A stretch of DNA of 64,000 nt from Helicobacter felis ATCC 49179 (GTDB lineage Bacteria > Campylobacterota > Campylobacteria > Campylobacterales > Helicobacteraceae): assembly GCF_000200595.1 (NCBI RefSeq), contig NC_014810.2, forward strand, positions 1,560,311-1,624,310, in the 5' to 3' direction. The notes beneath the pieces were generated by a model, which was not told the origin of the DNA, ran no database searches, and saw nothing but the letters and a program-made list of their open reading frames with translations. The position numbers were made by a program, and so were the translations under genes. Below, piece after piece: positions 38,488 through 47,471 of this stretch (position 1 is the stretch's first letter; every line of letters starts with the position of its first letter).

Positions 38488-40842
38488 ATGGGCAATATTG
38501 CCTCAATCAACTTCAAGCCCACAAAGTTAAATATCCAAGTTAATCACAATGACCGCAGTATTGCACCTAGCTATGTGCTAGAGAGTGGAGGGTTAGGTAT
38601 TGAGTGCAATAGGAATGCACAAGAGGCTTCAGCCCTAAGAGATAACCTTGTGCAGAATGCTATGGAGGTTTATTATCAGCGTTTCAGGCAAAAGTTTCAG
38701 GCTAAGAACTATCTGTGGAGTGCTGTAGTTAATCTCAAGGACACTAGCACCATGCAAGACCTAGAGCGGTTAGCCAAGCACTTTAAGGACAAATACGGGT
38801 TTCAGTGTTATCAAATCGCCATCCATAGAGATGAGGGGCATGTAGATGATGAGGGGGTAGAGCATATCAATCACCATGCGCATTTAGAGTTTGTAACGCT
38901 TGATGAACACACGGGTAAGAATCGCATGAAGGCGGTGTCTGCATTTACGCTTATGAATATACAGACAGAAACCGCAGAGATTCTAAAGATGAATAGGGGG
39001 GAGCGTAAGCGCGACTACATAGATGAGAATGGCAACTTTGTAAAGGGCACGGGCAGAAAGCGCATTGAGCCTAGAGCTTACGGGCGGTTGATGGAGCAGG
39101 TAAAGAAAGAGCGCGAGTCTTCAAAGGAGGTGTCCCCTTATTCTAAGTGGTCGTATAAGAGTGCGCTTGAGCGGTATAGAAATGGCGTGCTTGGATTGCT
39201 TGATGAGCTTGAGGAGAGGGCTAGGGAGGGAGAAAGGTTTGGTTCTGGGTTTTCTACTTTTTGTAGCTTGTATGGGTTGAGTATCTATAGGTTAAAAGAA
39301 GCGACAGAGAATGATGATGATGTCCTTGCAATAATGAATTTTTGTTTGCGGTTTTTTAAAGAGGAGGCGGAGAGTCTTTTGAGAGATGAGGAGTATCAAA
39401 AGAGGGATGAAAGGGGACTTCGGCAGGAAAACCAAGAGCTTGCAGAAGGGTATGGGGAAGTAGTAACCGCCCTGCTTGATCTTGCCGACATCATAGTGCC
39501 TAAAGAGGAGAGAAAACCTTCCCTTCACCTAGAAAGAAACAGAAGGCTCACGCGTAAAGAGATAACGGCGTTTGCAAGGGCGTTAGTGGGTGAAACAAAA
39601 TCATTGGTAAGCGAAACGCGTAAGCGGTGGATAGCCAAAAATAAAGACCTGAAAGCTTTGGGTGATCTAGCGCACTATACGCAGGAGGACTACAAGGCGT
39701 TAAATGCTCTAAAAGATGAGGGTTTGAGTATTGAGGATTTGAGGAATCGCATTGCCGAGCTAGAGAAGGAGGCTGAGAAACGCAGTGAGGAGCTGAAAGG
39801 GGTGAAAGAGAAGTATAAGGAGTATCTGAGCCCCTATGTAGTGGAGTTTGTTGTTAAAAACGCTACGAATCAATATAAGGATTATTTGAGCCCTGAGCAG
39901 GTAGCCGAGCAAGTAGAAGCCAAACGCCTAAAGGATTTGGGTTACCTTTGCACTTTTGCGGGCATGTCAAACGAGGATTTGCCTCAAAACGCTCACGAAG
40001 CTTTGATTAGTCTTGCAACGAGTATCAGTGATTTGAGAAAGGATAAGCGGGAGTTTGAAAAAGGCATAAAAGAGTCTTTTGTTGAGCTTTGTGATCTTGC
40101 AGGTGGGGGCGAGGCTTATACGCTTGAAACCGCTAGGGAAAAGCTTAGAGGGAGGATTGAGGAGCTTGTAAAGAGCATTAACGCCCTTCAGGAGGCGCAG
40201 AAATCCCAAGAGAACGAGCAGAGGGATAAAACCGCCCTTGAGAACTTGCAAAACGAAAATAAGACCTTAAACGAGCAGAATGGGGCTTTAAGGGGTGAGA
40301 ACGAGACTTTGAAGGGGCAAAACAACGCATTGAGCTTGCAGGGTGAGCAGGATAAGAAAACGATAGGAAGTCTTAGGGGAAAAATACAAGAGCTTGAAAA
40401 CGCGCTAGAAACCGCTCAAAACGCCCCACAATCAACAGAGGATACAAAGAAGGGGGAAGATACCCCCAAAGGCTTACAAGCCGAATATGAGGCTTTAAAA
40501 GGGCAATACGAGGCTAAAGACAAAGAGATTGCGGATAAAGATGAAAAGATTGCAGAATTGCAGTCAGAAAACGCGCGTTTGTCTAATAATGTGCAGACAG
40601 AAGCTTTGCAGACTCTAATGGGGGAAATGTATGTCCTAACCCAAAAGCTAACCAAGATAGACCCCGAAGTGGCAAAACTAGCCGAAATAGACCCTGAAAT
40701 GGTGCAGGGGTTAGTAAATTGGGCAGATTCTCTGCTTTTTGATTTTCCACGCCTTAAAGACGCTGTGATGGAATTGTATGAGAGAGCTATCAAAGAGCAG
40801 GCAAAAAAGGGCAAGGGGGGCGGGGGTAAAGGATTGCTTTAG
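38488..40842 (+). CDS. MobA/MobL-type relaxase
   Basis: A 784-residue relaxase that would nick oriT and pilot the plasmid strand during mobilization. The N-terminal domain carries the histidine metal-binding motif HINHHAHLEF at about residues 130-140. The region KRIEPRAYGRLMEQVKKER ends the catalytic domain. From about residue 330 the protein is almost all coiled coil, including the SLRGKIQELENALETAQNA segment. The ATG at 38488 has AAGGGGG upstream. The plasmid has no visible conjugation pilus genes, so it would be mobilizable by a helper. The operon converges with the lanthipeptide-like operon. Confidence 0.85.
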   Translation: MGNIASINFKPTKLNIQVNHNDRSIAPSYVLESGGLGIECNRNAQEASALRDNLVQNAMEVYYQRFRQKFQAKNYLWSAVVNLKDTSTMQDLERLAKHFKDKYGFQCYQIAIHRDEGHVDDEGVEHINHHAHLEFVTLDEHTGKNRMKAVSAFTLMNIQTETAEILKMNRGERKRDYIDENGNFVKGTGRKRIEPRAYGRLMEQVKKERESSKEVSPYSKWSYKSALERYRNGVLGLLDELEERAREGERFGSGFSTFCSLYGLSIYRLKEATENDDDVLAIMNFCLRFFKEEAESLLRDEEYQKRDERGLRQENQELAEGYGEVVTALLDLADIIVPKEERKPSLHLERNRRLTRKEITAFARALVGETKSLVSETRKRWIAKNKDLKALGDLAHYTQEDYKALNALKDEGLSIEDLRNRIAELEKEAEKRSEELKGVKEKYKEYLSPYVVEFVVKNATNQYKDYLSPEQVAEQVEAKRLKDLGYLCTFAGMSNEDLPQNAHEALISLATSISDLRKDKREFEKGIKESFVELCDLAGGGEAYTLETAREKLRGRIEELVKSINALQEAQKSQENEQRDKTALENLQNENKTLNEQNGALRGENETLKGQNNALSLQGEQDKKTIGSLRGKIQELENALETAQNAPQSTEDTKKGEDTPKGLQAEYEALKGQYEAKDKEIADKDEKIAELQSENARLSNNVQTEALQTLMGEMYVLTQKLTKIDPEVAKLAEIDPEMVQGLVNWADSLLFDFPRLKDAVMELYERAIKEQAKKGKGGGGKGLL

Positions 40843-41051
40843 ACATTAGAGAGAAATGGGAGTAAATACACTTTACTTATACATATCATTTGCTTTCTAA
40901 CATCAACACCCCGTTGCATCCTTAGAGAGTGATTACACTGGTCCTAAAAGCTATTTGCCTGCTAACGTACTACTAAAGGTGAGCAGAGAAACCACTGCAC
41001 CACTAACTACCTGCCCCAAGCGTAAAAAGAAAACATTGTTGTTGAGAAACA

Positions 41052-42818
41052 TTAAGTTTTGCTACCATCCCTTAAACTCTCTCTATACAGCCTAGCAAAT
41101 AAGCCCTTTTGGTTTGATAGAGTATTAAAATCCCCTCGTTCAACTAAATGCCCTCCCTCTAAGACGAGAATCTCATGGACATTTTTTGAGCTAATGATGT
41201 GGTGGGTAATTAAGATTGCCATTTTGTCATCCAGCATTTTAAAAATGAAATTTAAAAAATCTTTTTGGGCTATTGGGTCGATAGCACTTGAAGGCTCATC
41301 TAAAATAATGCAAGAACTTTCTTTTAAAAAGGCTCTCAAAGTGGCTAGGCTTTGCTTTTGCCCTCCTGAAAAATCCTGTCCATTGTATTGGACACCAAAA
41401 ATATCTTTCCCAAATTGTGCCAAAAGCTCTTTAGTGGATTCTAGGAGATTTAGGGCGCGTTCTTGAGTAGCTAGTTGGACTGGACTAGGCTGGGTTTGCA
41501 TAAAGATATTGTTCTCAAGACTATAGCCCGTATAGAAAGAAAAATCTTGAAAAATAGCACTAAGTTGGTGACGGTAACTTTTGAGGTTCAGATCTTTTAA
41601 TAAATAGCGGTGATTAATAATAATTTCCCCTGAGCTAGGCGCATAAAAGCCCATCAATAATTTAATTAAAGTGCTTTTACCACTCGCGTTCTTACCCACG
41701 ATAGCATAAATTTTAGACGCGCTAAAGGCACAATTGATATTGTGCAAGACTTGTTTATTTTGGTAAGAAAAACACACCTCTTTGAAGCGGATATGCGTAA
41801 TGGCTTCTTCTAACACCTGCTTTTTTTCTGCCTGATCTTGGGCATCTAAAAGTGCGAAATAGTTTTTGAAATAGGTATTGATTACAAAAAACCACCGCCC
41901 AAAGAGAACCAAGTCCTCTAATTGTTGGTTGGCCATGCTAAAGGCTTGGACATACCCAGCCACAGCCCCTACACCTACACTCTTAGCTAACAAAACAATG
42001 ATCATTAAAAACAAGAGACTCGCGTTAAACAAAGCCACTAAGATATTTAAAAACAGGCTATGGATCAATTGTTTTTGGTTGATTTGCGTAAAAGATTTAA
42101 GATATTCCGTTTTCTTAGAAGTGAAGTCTTTCTTGAAAGCAGCAATAAAATTAAATAAAAGATTGTCTTTATTCTTAGTGCTATCTAAGCCATGTTGTAA
42201 GTAGCTTTGCAGGGCTTCTTTTTGATCTTGCAGAGAATCTAATTCTTGACTGTGTTTTCTAGCGATATGATTAGAGAGCAAGAGACTAGGGGCACTTGCT
42301 AAAAGCATCACAAAGGGCAAATACCAACTCATCAGACCAAGCACGATGAAGAGGGAGAGCAAACTAATGAGACGTTGTAAATTGAAAAATAGATTATTAA
42401 CATAGTTAAGTGGTCTGATGTGCAAACCGTTCTTAAGCGTGTTGATTTGCACACTGCGTTCTTTATCTTCTAAGAAGCTTAGATCGGCAGTCGTTTCCAA
42501 TTTATCAGCTAGCCTACTCAAGATACAGGTAGAAAACTTTTCGGCAATTAGGGTTTGCAAGTGGGCTAAGGCTTGGGCACACACATGTGATCCAAACAAC
42601 ACCAGAGCCCCTAAAGACAAAATCTCTATTAGAGGTTTGTATTCTAGATTTTTATGTCGCAACATCAAAGCGACAAGATCAACGAGTTTAATAGTAATAG
42701 CCACACTCAGAGAGGGAAACGCGCCAGTCAATAAGACCAATCCCAAAGCATAGACCATAAGTCTAGGCGCGCTTGTGCAAAGTGCAGAAAAAGTGCGTAG
42801 GGGGACTAGACGATCCAT
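41052..42818 (-). CDS. ABC exporter of the lanthipeptide-like operon
   Basis: A 588-residue half-transporter with an N-terminal membrane domain of six segments (first about residues 20-45) and a C-terminal ATPase. The motifs are Walker A GKNASGKST (375-383), signature FSGGQKQS (483-490), Walker B CIILDEPSSAID (503-514) and the switch His in ITHH (539). It has no N-terminal C39 peptidase, so it would export the peptide but not cut the leader; a separate protease would be needed. It is the last gene of the operon and its ATG at 42818 overlaps the modification gene by 13 bp. Half-transporters of this type export modified peptides in lantibiotic clusters. Confidence 0.85.
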   Translation of the reverse strand: MDRLVPLRTFSALCTSAPRLMVYALGLVLLTGAFPSLSVAITIKLVDLVALMLRHKNLEYKPLIEILSLGALVLFGSHVCAQALAHLQTLIAEKFSTCILSRLADKLETTADLSFLEDKERSVQINTLKNGLHIRPLNYVNNLFFNLQRLISLLSLFIVLGLMSWYLPFVMLLASAPSLLLSNHIARKHSQELDSLQDQKEALQSYLQHGLDSTKNKDNLLFNFIAAFKKDFTSKKTEYLKSFTQINQKQLIHSLFLNILVALFNASLLFLMIIVLLAKSVGVGAVAGYVQAFSMANQQLEDLVLFGRWFFVINTYFKNYFALLDAQDQAEKKQVLEEAITHIRFKEVCFSYQNKQVLHNINCAFSASKIYAIVGKNASGKSTLIKLLMGFYAPSSGEIIINHRYLLKDLNLKSYRHQLSAIFQDFSFYTGYSLENNIFMQTQPSPVQLATQERALNLLESTKELLAQFGKDIFGVQYNGQDFSGGQKQSLATLRAFLKESSCIILDEPSSAIDPIAQKDFLNFIFKMLDDKMAILITHHIISSKNVHEILVLEGGHLVERGDFNTLSNQKGLFARLYRESLRDGSKT

Positions 42819-44329
42819 CCTGCGTTGCGCGCCACTTGGTCAATTTCTCCAGTTTTATTTAGGCTTTTGGTAATAATCAAAGCGTTTTCCTGGATATAGC
42901 GATCGGAAATCCTATGTATTTTTTCTACCAAATTTGTTTCTAAAGTCTGCGTGAAAGCATGACATATCACTTTGGAATCTATTGTATATAAGTTGAGAGT
43001 ATGGCTATCTCTATAAAAGAAAGGTATAAGCCCATTTTTGATTGCCTCAAGTTCATAGGCAATAATCTCTTGTTTGGCAGATTTGCAAAAATGGCTAACC
43101 TGCACATCATCAAGCTTAGATCGGATTTTATCCCAATACGCATCCAAATGCATATACTCTGAAGGCTGGTGACTCCTTACAAACAAGAAATGATAAAAAG
43201 CGGTGGGGCGTAAGATATAGCGATATCTATGACTACCTAGACAAACACTAGAAAATAGGTTCAATATCTTCAGCTTATTTTTCCTAATACCTTGCATAGT
43301 TTTTACAAAATAGCTGATGATTGTTTTCAAGTAATGATGTGGTTGCACGACTCTATGACCGCTAATAATCCTATTGTGAGACTCATAGTTACTCAATTTT
43401 CTATAGCTAACTCTAAAATTATCGCTACCATCGTCAACGACAAAAGGATGTAAAAAGCTCTTGCTTCTAACTGCACCACCCTGTAAGGCAGAGATAAAAC
43501 TTTTTGCTATGGGTCCATCAAAGTCGGCAGAAACTTGCTCTACAAACAAGGTGGACTCCACATCGCTTAAATCTTGATTTTCTTTGAAAGTGAATAAAGA
43601 TTCAAAATCCAAGATCACGGGGTACTGGTCATGGACCAAGAGATTTTCTAAATGGATATCTGTAAGATTTAAGGCTGTAGCTAATGCCATTAATGTCGCC
43701 ATACGCCTATAGAAGACTCTAGCATCTTTGACATTCGGCTCATAGGGTAAAAACCGTGTAATGCTTAAGTCATGGTAATTACCGACATATTCTTTCTTTT
43801 TTACATCGACATCCAACAGATCGCACATATCATAAAATATCCTTGCTGGATCAGCAATGGATTGCTTTACAAAAAATTTCTGTCCATCTCTAGTCGTCGC
43901 CAAAGAGGATGTAAAACCTAGGGAGTGCAAATCACTCAGCCCTACTCTAACATTTACGACATCCCGTGCACACGTAATTAAATTGGCGTGAAGCAGGGCA
44001 TCCAAAGTCCTCCGTAGCGTACTCCGAGTGCATAAAACGAAATTCCTAAGATGAGCACAGAGTCTCCCTAAGATACCGAAAGACTCCAACTTCTCATGTA
44101 AAAGCTTTGTGTTTGAAAAATACATTGCATAGACATCACGACCCCCCGATTGTTTAGCGTCAAAGATTATCTTTGCAATCGTTGGAATCAAGAAGAATTC
44201 CATCTCCCTGAATATCAAAGAAGGATAGTCTTTAACATAAAGTGCCACAGAATCCACCTCCCCCTTATCGAACCAACTATGAAAAAGTTCCCGATAAAAT
44301 CTTAGACGATTGGATTCTATAGCCTGCAT
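42806..44329 (-). CDS. Stand-alone LanM-type dehydratase (DUF4135), no cyclase domain
   Basis: A 507-residue protein that matches the N-terminal dehydratase half of class II lanthipeptide synthetases. The catalytic motifs are all visible: SDLHSLG (D133, H135), FFVK (K155), DIHLENLLVH (D224, H226, N229), ILDFES (D241, E243) and ILRPT (R374, T376), plus the IPFFY segment at about 435. In LanM these residues phosphorylate Ser/Thr and eliminate phosphate to give dehydroamino acids. The usual C-terminal LanC-like zinc cyclase (about 400 residues) is absent, although the protein ends cleanly in its own stop. The start ATG overlaps the precursor stop (TAATG), implying translational coupling. Such enzymes are not known to me from Helicobacter. 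Confidence 0.85.
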   Translation of the reverse strand: MQAIESNRLRFYRELFHSWFDKGEVDSVALYVKDYPSLIFREMEFFLIPTIAKIIFDAKQSGGRDVYAMYFSNTKLLHEKLESFGILGRLCAHLRNFVLCTRSTLRRTLDALLHANLITCARDVVNVRVGLSDLHSLGFTSSLATTRDGQKFFVKQSIADPARIFYDMCDLLDVDVKKKEYVGNYHDLSITRFLPYEPNVKDARVFYRRMATLMALATALNLTDIHLENLLVHDQYPVILDFESLFTFKENQDLSDVESTLFVEQVSADFDGPIAKSFISALQGGAVRSKSFLHPFVVDDGSDNFRVSYRKLSNYESHNRIISGHRVVQPHHYLKTIISYFVKTMQGIRKNKLKILNLFSSVCLGSHRYRYILRPTAFYHFLFVRSHQPSEYMHLDAYWDKIRSKLDDVQVSHFCKSAKQEIIAYELEAIKNGLIPFFYRDSHTLNLYTIDSKVICHAFTQTLETNLVEKIHRISDRYIQENALIITKSLNKTGEIDQVARNAGWIV

Positions 44330-44442
44330 TAGCGGTCACAAGTTCCAGTCGCACAACAAGTTGTCGTTCCGCCATAGAAAAATTCTAGCTTCAAAGCTTC
44401 AAAACTGATCTCAGATGAACCTGTGTAGAAATCTTCCAACAC
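44329..44442 (-). CDS. Candidate lanthipeptide-like precursor peptide
   Basis: A 37-residue ORF with a GTG start (or TTG one codon later). The leader runs from LEDFYTGSSEISFEALKLEF to FFYGG, acidic, and ends in Gly-Gly at residues 24-25. The core is TTTCCATGTCDR: five Thr and three Cys in twelve residues, the composition expected for dehydration of Thr and thioether formation with Cys. AGGAGG lies 5 nt before GTG. The stop TAA shares a base with the ATG of the dehydratase gene. It was too short for routine gene calling. No paralogous second precursor was seen nearby. Confidence 0.75.
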   Translation of the reverse strand: MLEDFYTGSSEISFEALKLEFFYGGTTTCCATGTCDR

Positions 44443-44447
44443 TGTAG

Positions 44448-44453
44448 CCTCCT
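44448..44453 (-). promoter_or_regulatory. Shine-Dalgarno sequence of the precursor gene
   Basis: AGGAGG on the coding strand, 5 nt before the GTG and 8 nt before the TTG. It is the strongest ribosome binding site of the operon, as expected for a precursor made in excess over its modifying enzyme. A candidate -10 box (TATGAT, 44521-44526) lies about 75 bp upstream; no -35 was recognised. Confidence 0.6.
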
Positions 44454-44795
44454 TCCTTCTTCTAAATTTTATGGTACTCTTTTTTACTGCAATAATCCTT
44501 AATATAAATTAATTAGTATTATCATATTTAAAGTTACATTATTGTTATTGTTTTTGTAATGTGTTCGGCTCGCTGAGAGGTCTTCTCTCTCAACAATGAA
44601 TAATGCATCTGATTGTTTGTCTTTTTGGCGTTTATGTATCACAACGACAGCTTTTCATCCAACGATTAAATGGTTAAAAGCTTACTCGCTTGCACCGTAA
44701 GGCGCGATAAGTTAGCTGATTTAAGACAAAACAAGCTGAAACAAATAAAACACTTTTTGAAGAATGTAGGCAAGAACAACAAAAGAAACAAGAAT
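44454..44795. other. Upstream region of the lanthipeptide-like operon
   Basis: AT-rich DNA that must hold the operon promoter. It contains an inverted repeat TGAGAG/CTCTCA at about 44574-44592. No gene is supported; a 67-codon open stretch at 44670-44873 is in the wrong frame relative to the relaxase relic that follows. Confidence 0.4.
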
Positions 44796-45036
44796 GAGAT
44801 GAGGGGAGTAGGCAATCTCTTAACCATAACGATAGGAGCATTCCTCCTAACTACCTCTTACCTAAAGAAGTAGTTTTAAAAGTAGGCGAGGATACAGAAG
44901 TAAACAATCAGCTCAAGAAGATTTAGCACTGAGAGAACACATGATTGCAAAAGACATGGAGGCTTACTTACAACATAAAGGACAAAAATTCCGGGCTGAA
45001 ATAAGATGGAATCTGCGGGTGCTATGGAGCGCAATG
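44796..45036 (+). pseudogene. Relaxase relic
   Basis: In shifting frames the translation reads NHNDRSIPPNYLLPKE and then LREHMIAKDMEAYLQHKGQKFRAE. These match the N-terminal regions of the two relaxases in the window (NHNDRSIAPSYVLE and LRDNLVQNAMEVYYQRFRQKF). The rest is missing. It is a third, highly decayed mob copy. Confidence 0.55.
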
Positions 45037-45040
45037 AAGT

Positions 45041-45360
45041 TTAATGGCGAGATAACTTGTTATCATTACCACGGGAACAATAATGACAATCTCTTGCTCC
45101 TTTTCCTCGACGATAGACCTTTCTTCCTTGGTAAAATTTTCTCCATTGGGTTGATTGACGATCACCACCGTACAATTGTTTCCACTCACGTTTATTTGGT
45201 TTGTACAAAAATCGGACTTTGATGACTGCGTCTAATACCACGGTAAACGACATTGCTGATGGTTTTTTGAGAAACTCCATACTTTTCGCCAAGTTCACCT
45301 GAGTTATACTGGCTATCGCATATTCACGACGGATTTCCTCTTCTTATGATTAGTAAATAT
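45041..45360 (-). pseudogene. Remnant with a helix-turn-helix, possibly of an HNH endonuclease
   Basis: In two frames the translation gives EEIRREYAIA and then GELGEKYGVSQKTISNVVYRG. Such a helix-turn-helix is common at the end of phage and plasmid HNH endonucleases. The remainder is not readable. Low confidence. Confidence 0.25.
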
Positions 45361-46158
45361 TAACTAGAACATTTAAATTTCATCATTGATGTAGGTGTGA
45401 TTATTTGTCGATGTTACTCAGTTTGTTGCATAGCTTTTCTAGCCTCATAAATGGGTCATACAGCGCAACTTAGCCAAAAACCATACCTCTCCAAAAAAAA
45501 CTATCTCCACCCCTAAATGCCTTTAAAATCGATTTCTGAGCGTTTTTAGAGTATATAGCCAAAGAACCCTTCTACTCCCCAAGTTCATCTAATCGCTAAA
45601 CCCCCTAGTGTATTTGTCTAGCCCCATACTATCCAATCCCTTAAAATCTCACTTTTAAAGCCCATCCCAAACTGAGTGGGTATATTGCAAAGTGTCTCCA
45701 ATGTGCTATGCCCTATGCCTTGTTTTCACTTCAAAAAGAACACCTAATCTCCCCTTTATTTCAAATACCTTCATAGACCCCTCTAAAAAGCTCTACAATC
45801 AACACAACACCCTCAACCCATACCAACAACCCCTAAAGCGTTCTATGACCTTTTAAGCTCAATTTTCTCATCTCAAAAGCTAAAGGGGGTTTGGGGGGTT
45901 TCCCCCCAAGAAAGATTTCAAATAAATGCCAAGCGTAAGCTTGGCTTACCGATTCGTTCACACACCGAATTTCGTAAAAATTTTCATTTTTTTTAAGGAA
46001 ATCTCGCGCATGCGCGCGCGACTCCCGTGCATTATGCGCGCCCGCGCCATGCGCGCATGCATACGCGCGCGTGTTTTTAACCTTTTAAAAGAGCGAAGCT
46101 CTTTTTAACCTTTTAGACCCCCCGCGGGGCTCGTGTGGTGGGGGGCTCGTTGGGGGGT
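45361..46158. repeat. Origin-associated repeat, copy 3, with GC-alternating block
   Basis: From about 45730 to 45960 this resembles the copy at 3.7 kb, sharing AAAAAGCTCTACAATCAACA, AAGCGTTC, AGCTCAATTTTCTCATCT and AGCTAAAGGGGG. From 46006 to 46073 an unusually long alternating pur-pyr GC block appears, with ATGCGCGC motifs. A hairpin CCCCGCGGGG lies near 46119-46128. The region leads into the iterons of the rep copy at 46309 and is probably part of that origin. No gene. Confidence 0.5.
46087..46106. terminator. Hairpin near the second origin
   Basis: AAAAGAGC-GAA-GCTCTTTT, 8-bp stem followed by a further T. The same hairpin with a different loop occurs at 52048-52067 in the third origin, so it is a conserved part of the origin module, possibly a terminator that shields it. 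Confidence 0.5.
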
Positions 46159-46255
46159 AATACCTAGTAAAATCCGCACTAATACCTAGTAAAATCCGCA
46201 CTAATACCTAGTAAAATCCGCACTAATACCTAGTAAAATCCGCACTAATACCTAG
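46159..46255. repeat. Iterons of the second replication origin
   Basis: Four perfect 22-bp direct repeats beginning AATACCTAGTAAAATCCGCA, plus a fifth partial copy. They lie 54 bp upstream of the rep start. The core is close to the reverse complement of the iterons at 51905-51997. Confidence 0.9.
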
Positions 46256-46273
46256 AATTAAGGTAAATATCTA

Positions 46274-46279
46274 TATAAT
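46274..46279 (+). promoter_or_regulatory. -10 box of rep
   Basis: TATAAT, 30 bp upstream of the rep start at 46309 and just downstream of the iterons. The same TATAAT occurs at the same place before the third rep gene. Confidence 0.55.
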
Positions 46280-46308
46280 TCATTGCAAATTTTCTCTAAG
46301 GTGTAGAT

Positions 46309-47391
46309 GTGGATGTGGTGGAACAAAAGCAAATTTTAATGCGACAGCTCAACGATCTACAAGCCCTAATCAGTGTCGAAACAGACGCTGTATTTAAAAA
46401 TGCTTTAGAACAAAAACAAGCAGATTGCCTAAAAAAACTATTAGAACTAACTAAGCAAGTTTCAACAACGCCCACTTCTCAAATTGCAACTCCAAACCAA
46501 CTCAAAGTCATAGACACAGCCACACAAAATACACCAAACCGGCAACCGGCAACTATAGAATCCAATACAACCAACGCTGAGCAACAACCCCTAGAAACCC
46601 AAGTCATCACCCAACCCCAACCCACAATCCCCCATACCATCTCTGAAAAGTATGTTACTTTTCATAACGATGTCAATTCTGTCTCTCTAGGCAAACTAGG
46701 TACATTAGAAACAAACTTGCTCTTTGCAATCTTCAACAAGCTCAAAGACAAACAAGATGAGCTCTTGGTGTTTGATTGTGATGAGATCAAAACAATGGTG
46801 CATGCGGTTAAAATCAGTAAGAATGAATTAAGCGGTGTTGTTAAAAGACTTTGGAAAAACATCAGACTAGCTAACTTTTGGATGCTCCTACCCAAGAGAG
46901 ATGAAAGCTACATGCTCTTTAAGACTTTTGCCATCAACTATCACGACACCAAAAAAACTCAAATCAAGAGCATAGAAATCCAAGTGAATATGCCCTACTT
47001 TGGTTATTTGCTCAATTTTTTAAACGCTAACTTCACTTCTTTTGAATTGCTAGAGTTTCAGAATATTCGTAGCAAATACGCTAAGACCCTATATCGCCTT
47101 CTTAAGCAATGGAGAAGCACGGGAGTGCCTCCAAAGAAAGAGTGTAGTGAGTTTAGGGAATTGATGGGAATCTCTAGCAATATTAAGCTAATTGAAGTAA
47201 TTGAGCGCGACATCCTCAAACCCGCCCTCAAAGAACTCAGCAAACTCCCTCACTTTGAAAATCTTTGCTACAAAAAGTTAACAACCAAAGGCATGGGCAA
47301 TCGTATCACTCACATTCAATTCTACTTCCAGCCCGTTACAAAGACTAGCAAAGACAGAGAACAAGCTGAACACGATCTATTTAGCCATTAA
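46309..47391 (+). pseudogene. repA: Rep_3 initiator, 3'-truncated copy
   Basis: It has the native promoter, iterons and start (GTG at 46309; the homologue at 51847 has ATG at this codon). The 360 residues include the coiled coil, linker and initiator core, but the C-terminal domain of about 200 residues is lost: after 47379 the sequence switches to 15 bp of filler and then to a doc gene fragment, adding only FSH before a stop. The protein may still bind iterons. Compared with the copy at 36034 it shows Trp to Cys in KKECSEF and Lys to Thr near YKKLTT. Confidence 0.8.
46329..47379 (+). repeat. 1,051-bp direct repeat in rep, right copy
   Basis: Right-hand partner of 36024-37074. Recombination between the two would excise a circle of 10,305 bp with a complete rep gene. 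Confidence 0.85.
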
Positions 47392-47394
47392 GGG

Positions 47395-47471
47395 TAGATA
47401 TAGCCACAGACAAAATCAATAAAAAACAGCTAGAGATAATCCTTGCAGAGTATTTACAAAAGCTCGATTAG
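47395..47471 (+). pseudogene. doc: 3' end of a doc toxin gene
   Basis: This matches the last 77 bp of the complete doc gene (62867-62943) and ends at the same stop codon. It is a leftover of the left repeat copy. Confidence 0.75.

Noticed and set aside
44670-44873. A 67-codon ORF upstream of the RiPP operon as a second precursor or immunity gene
   Set aside because: Another frame of the same DNA matches the relaxase N-terminus, so the ORF is accidental.
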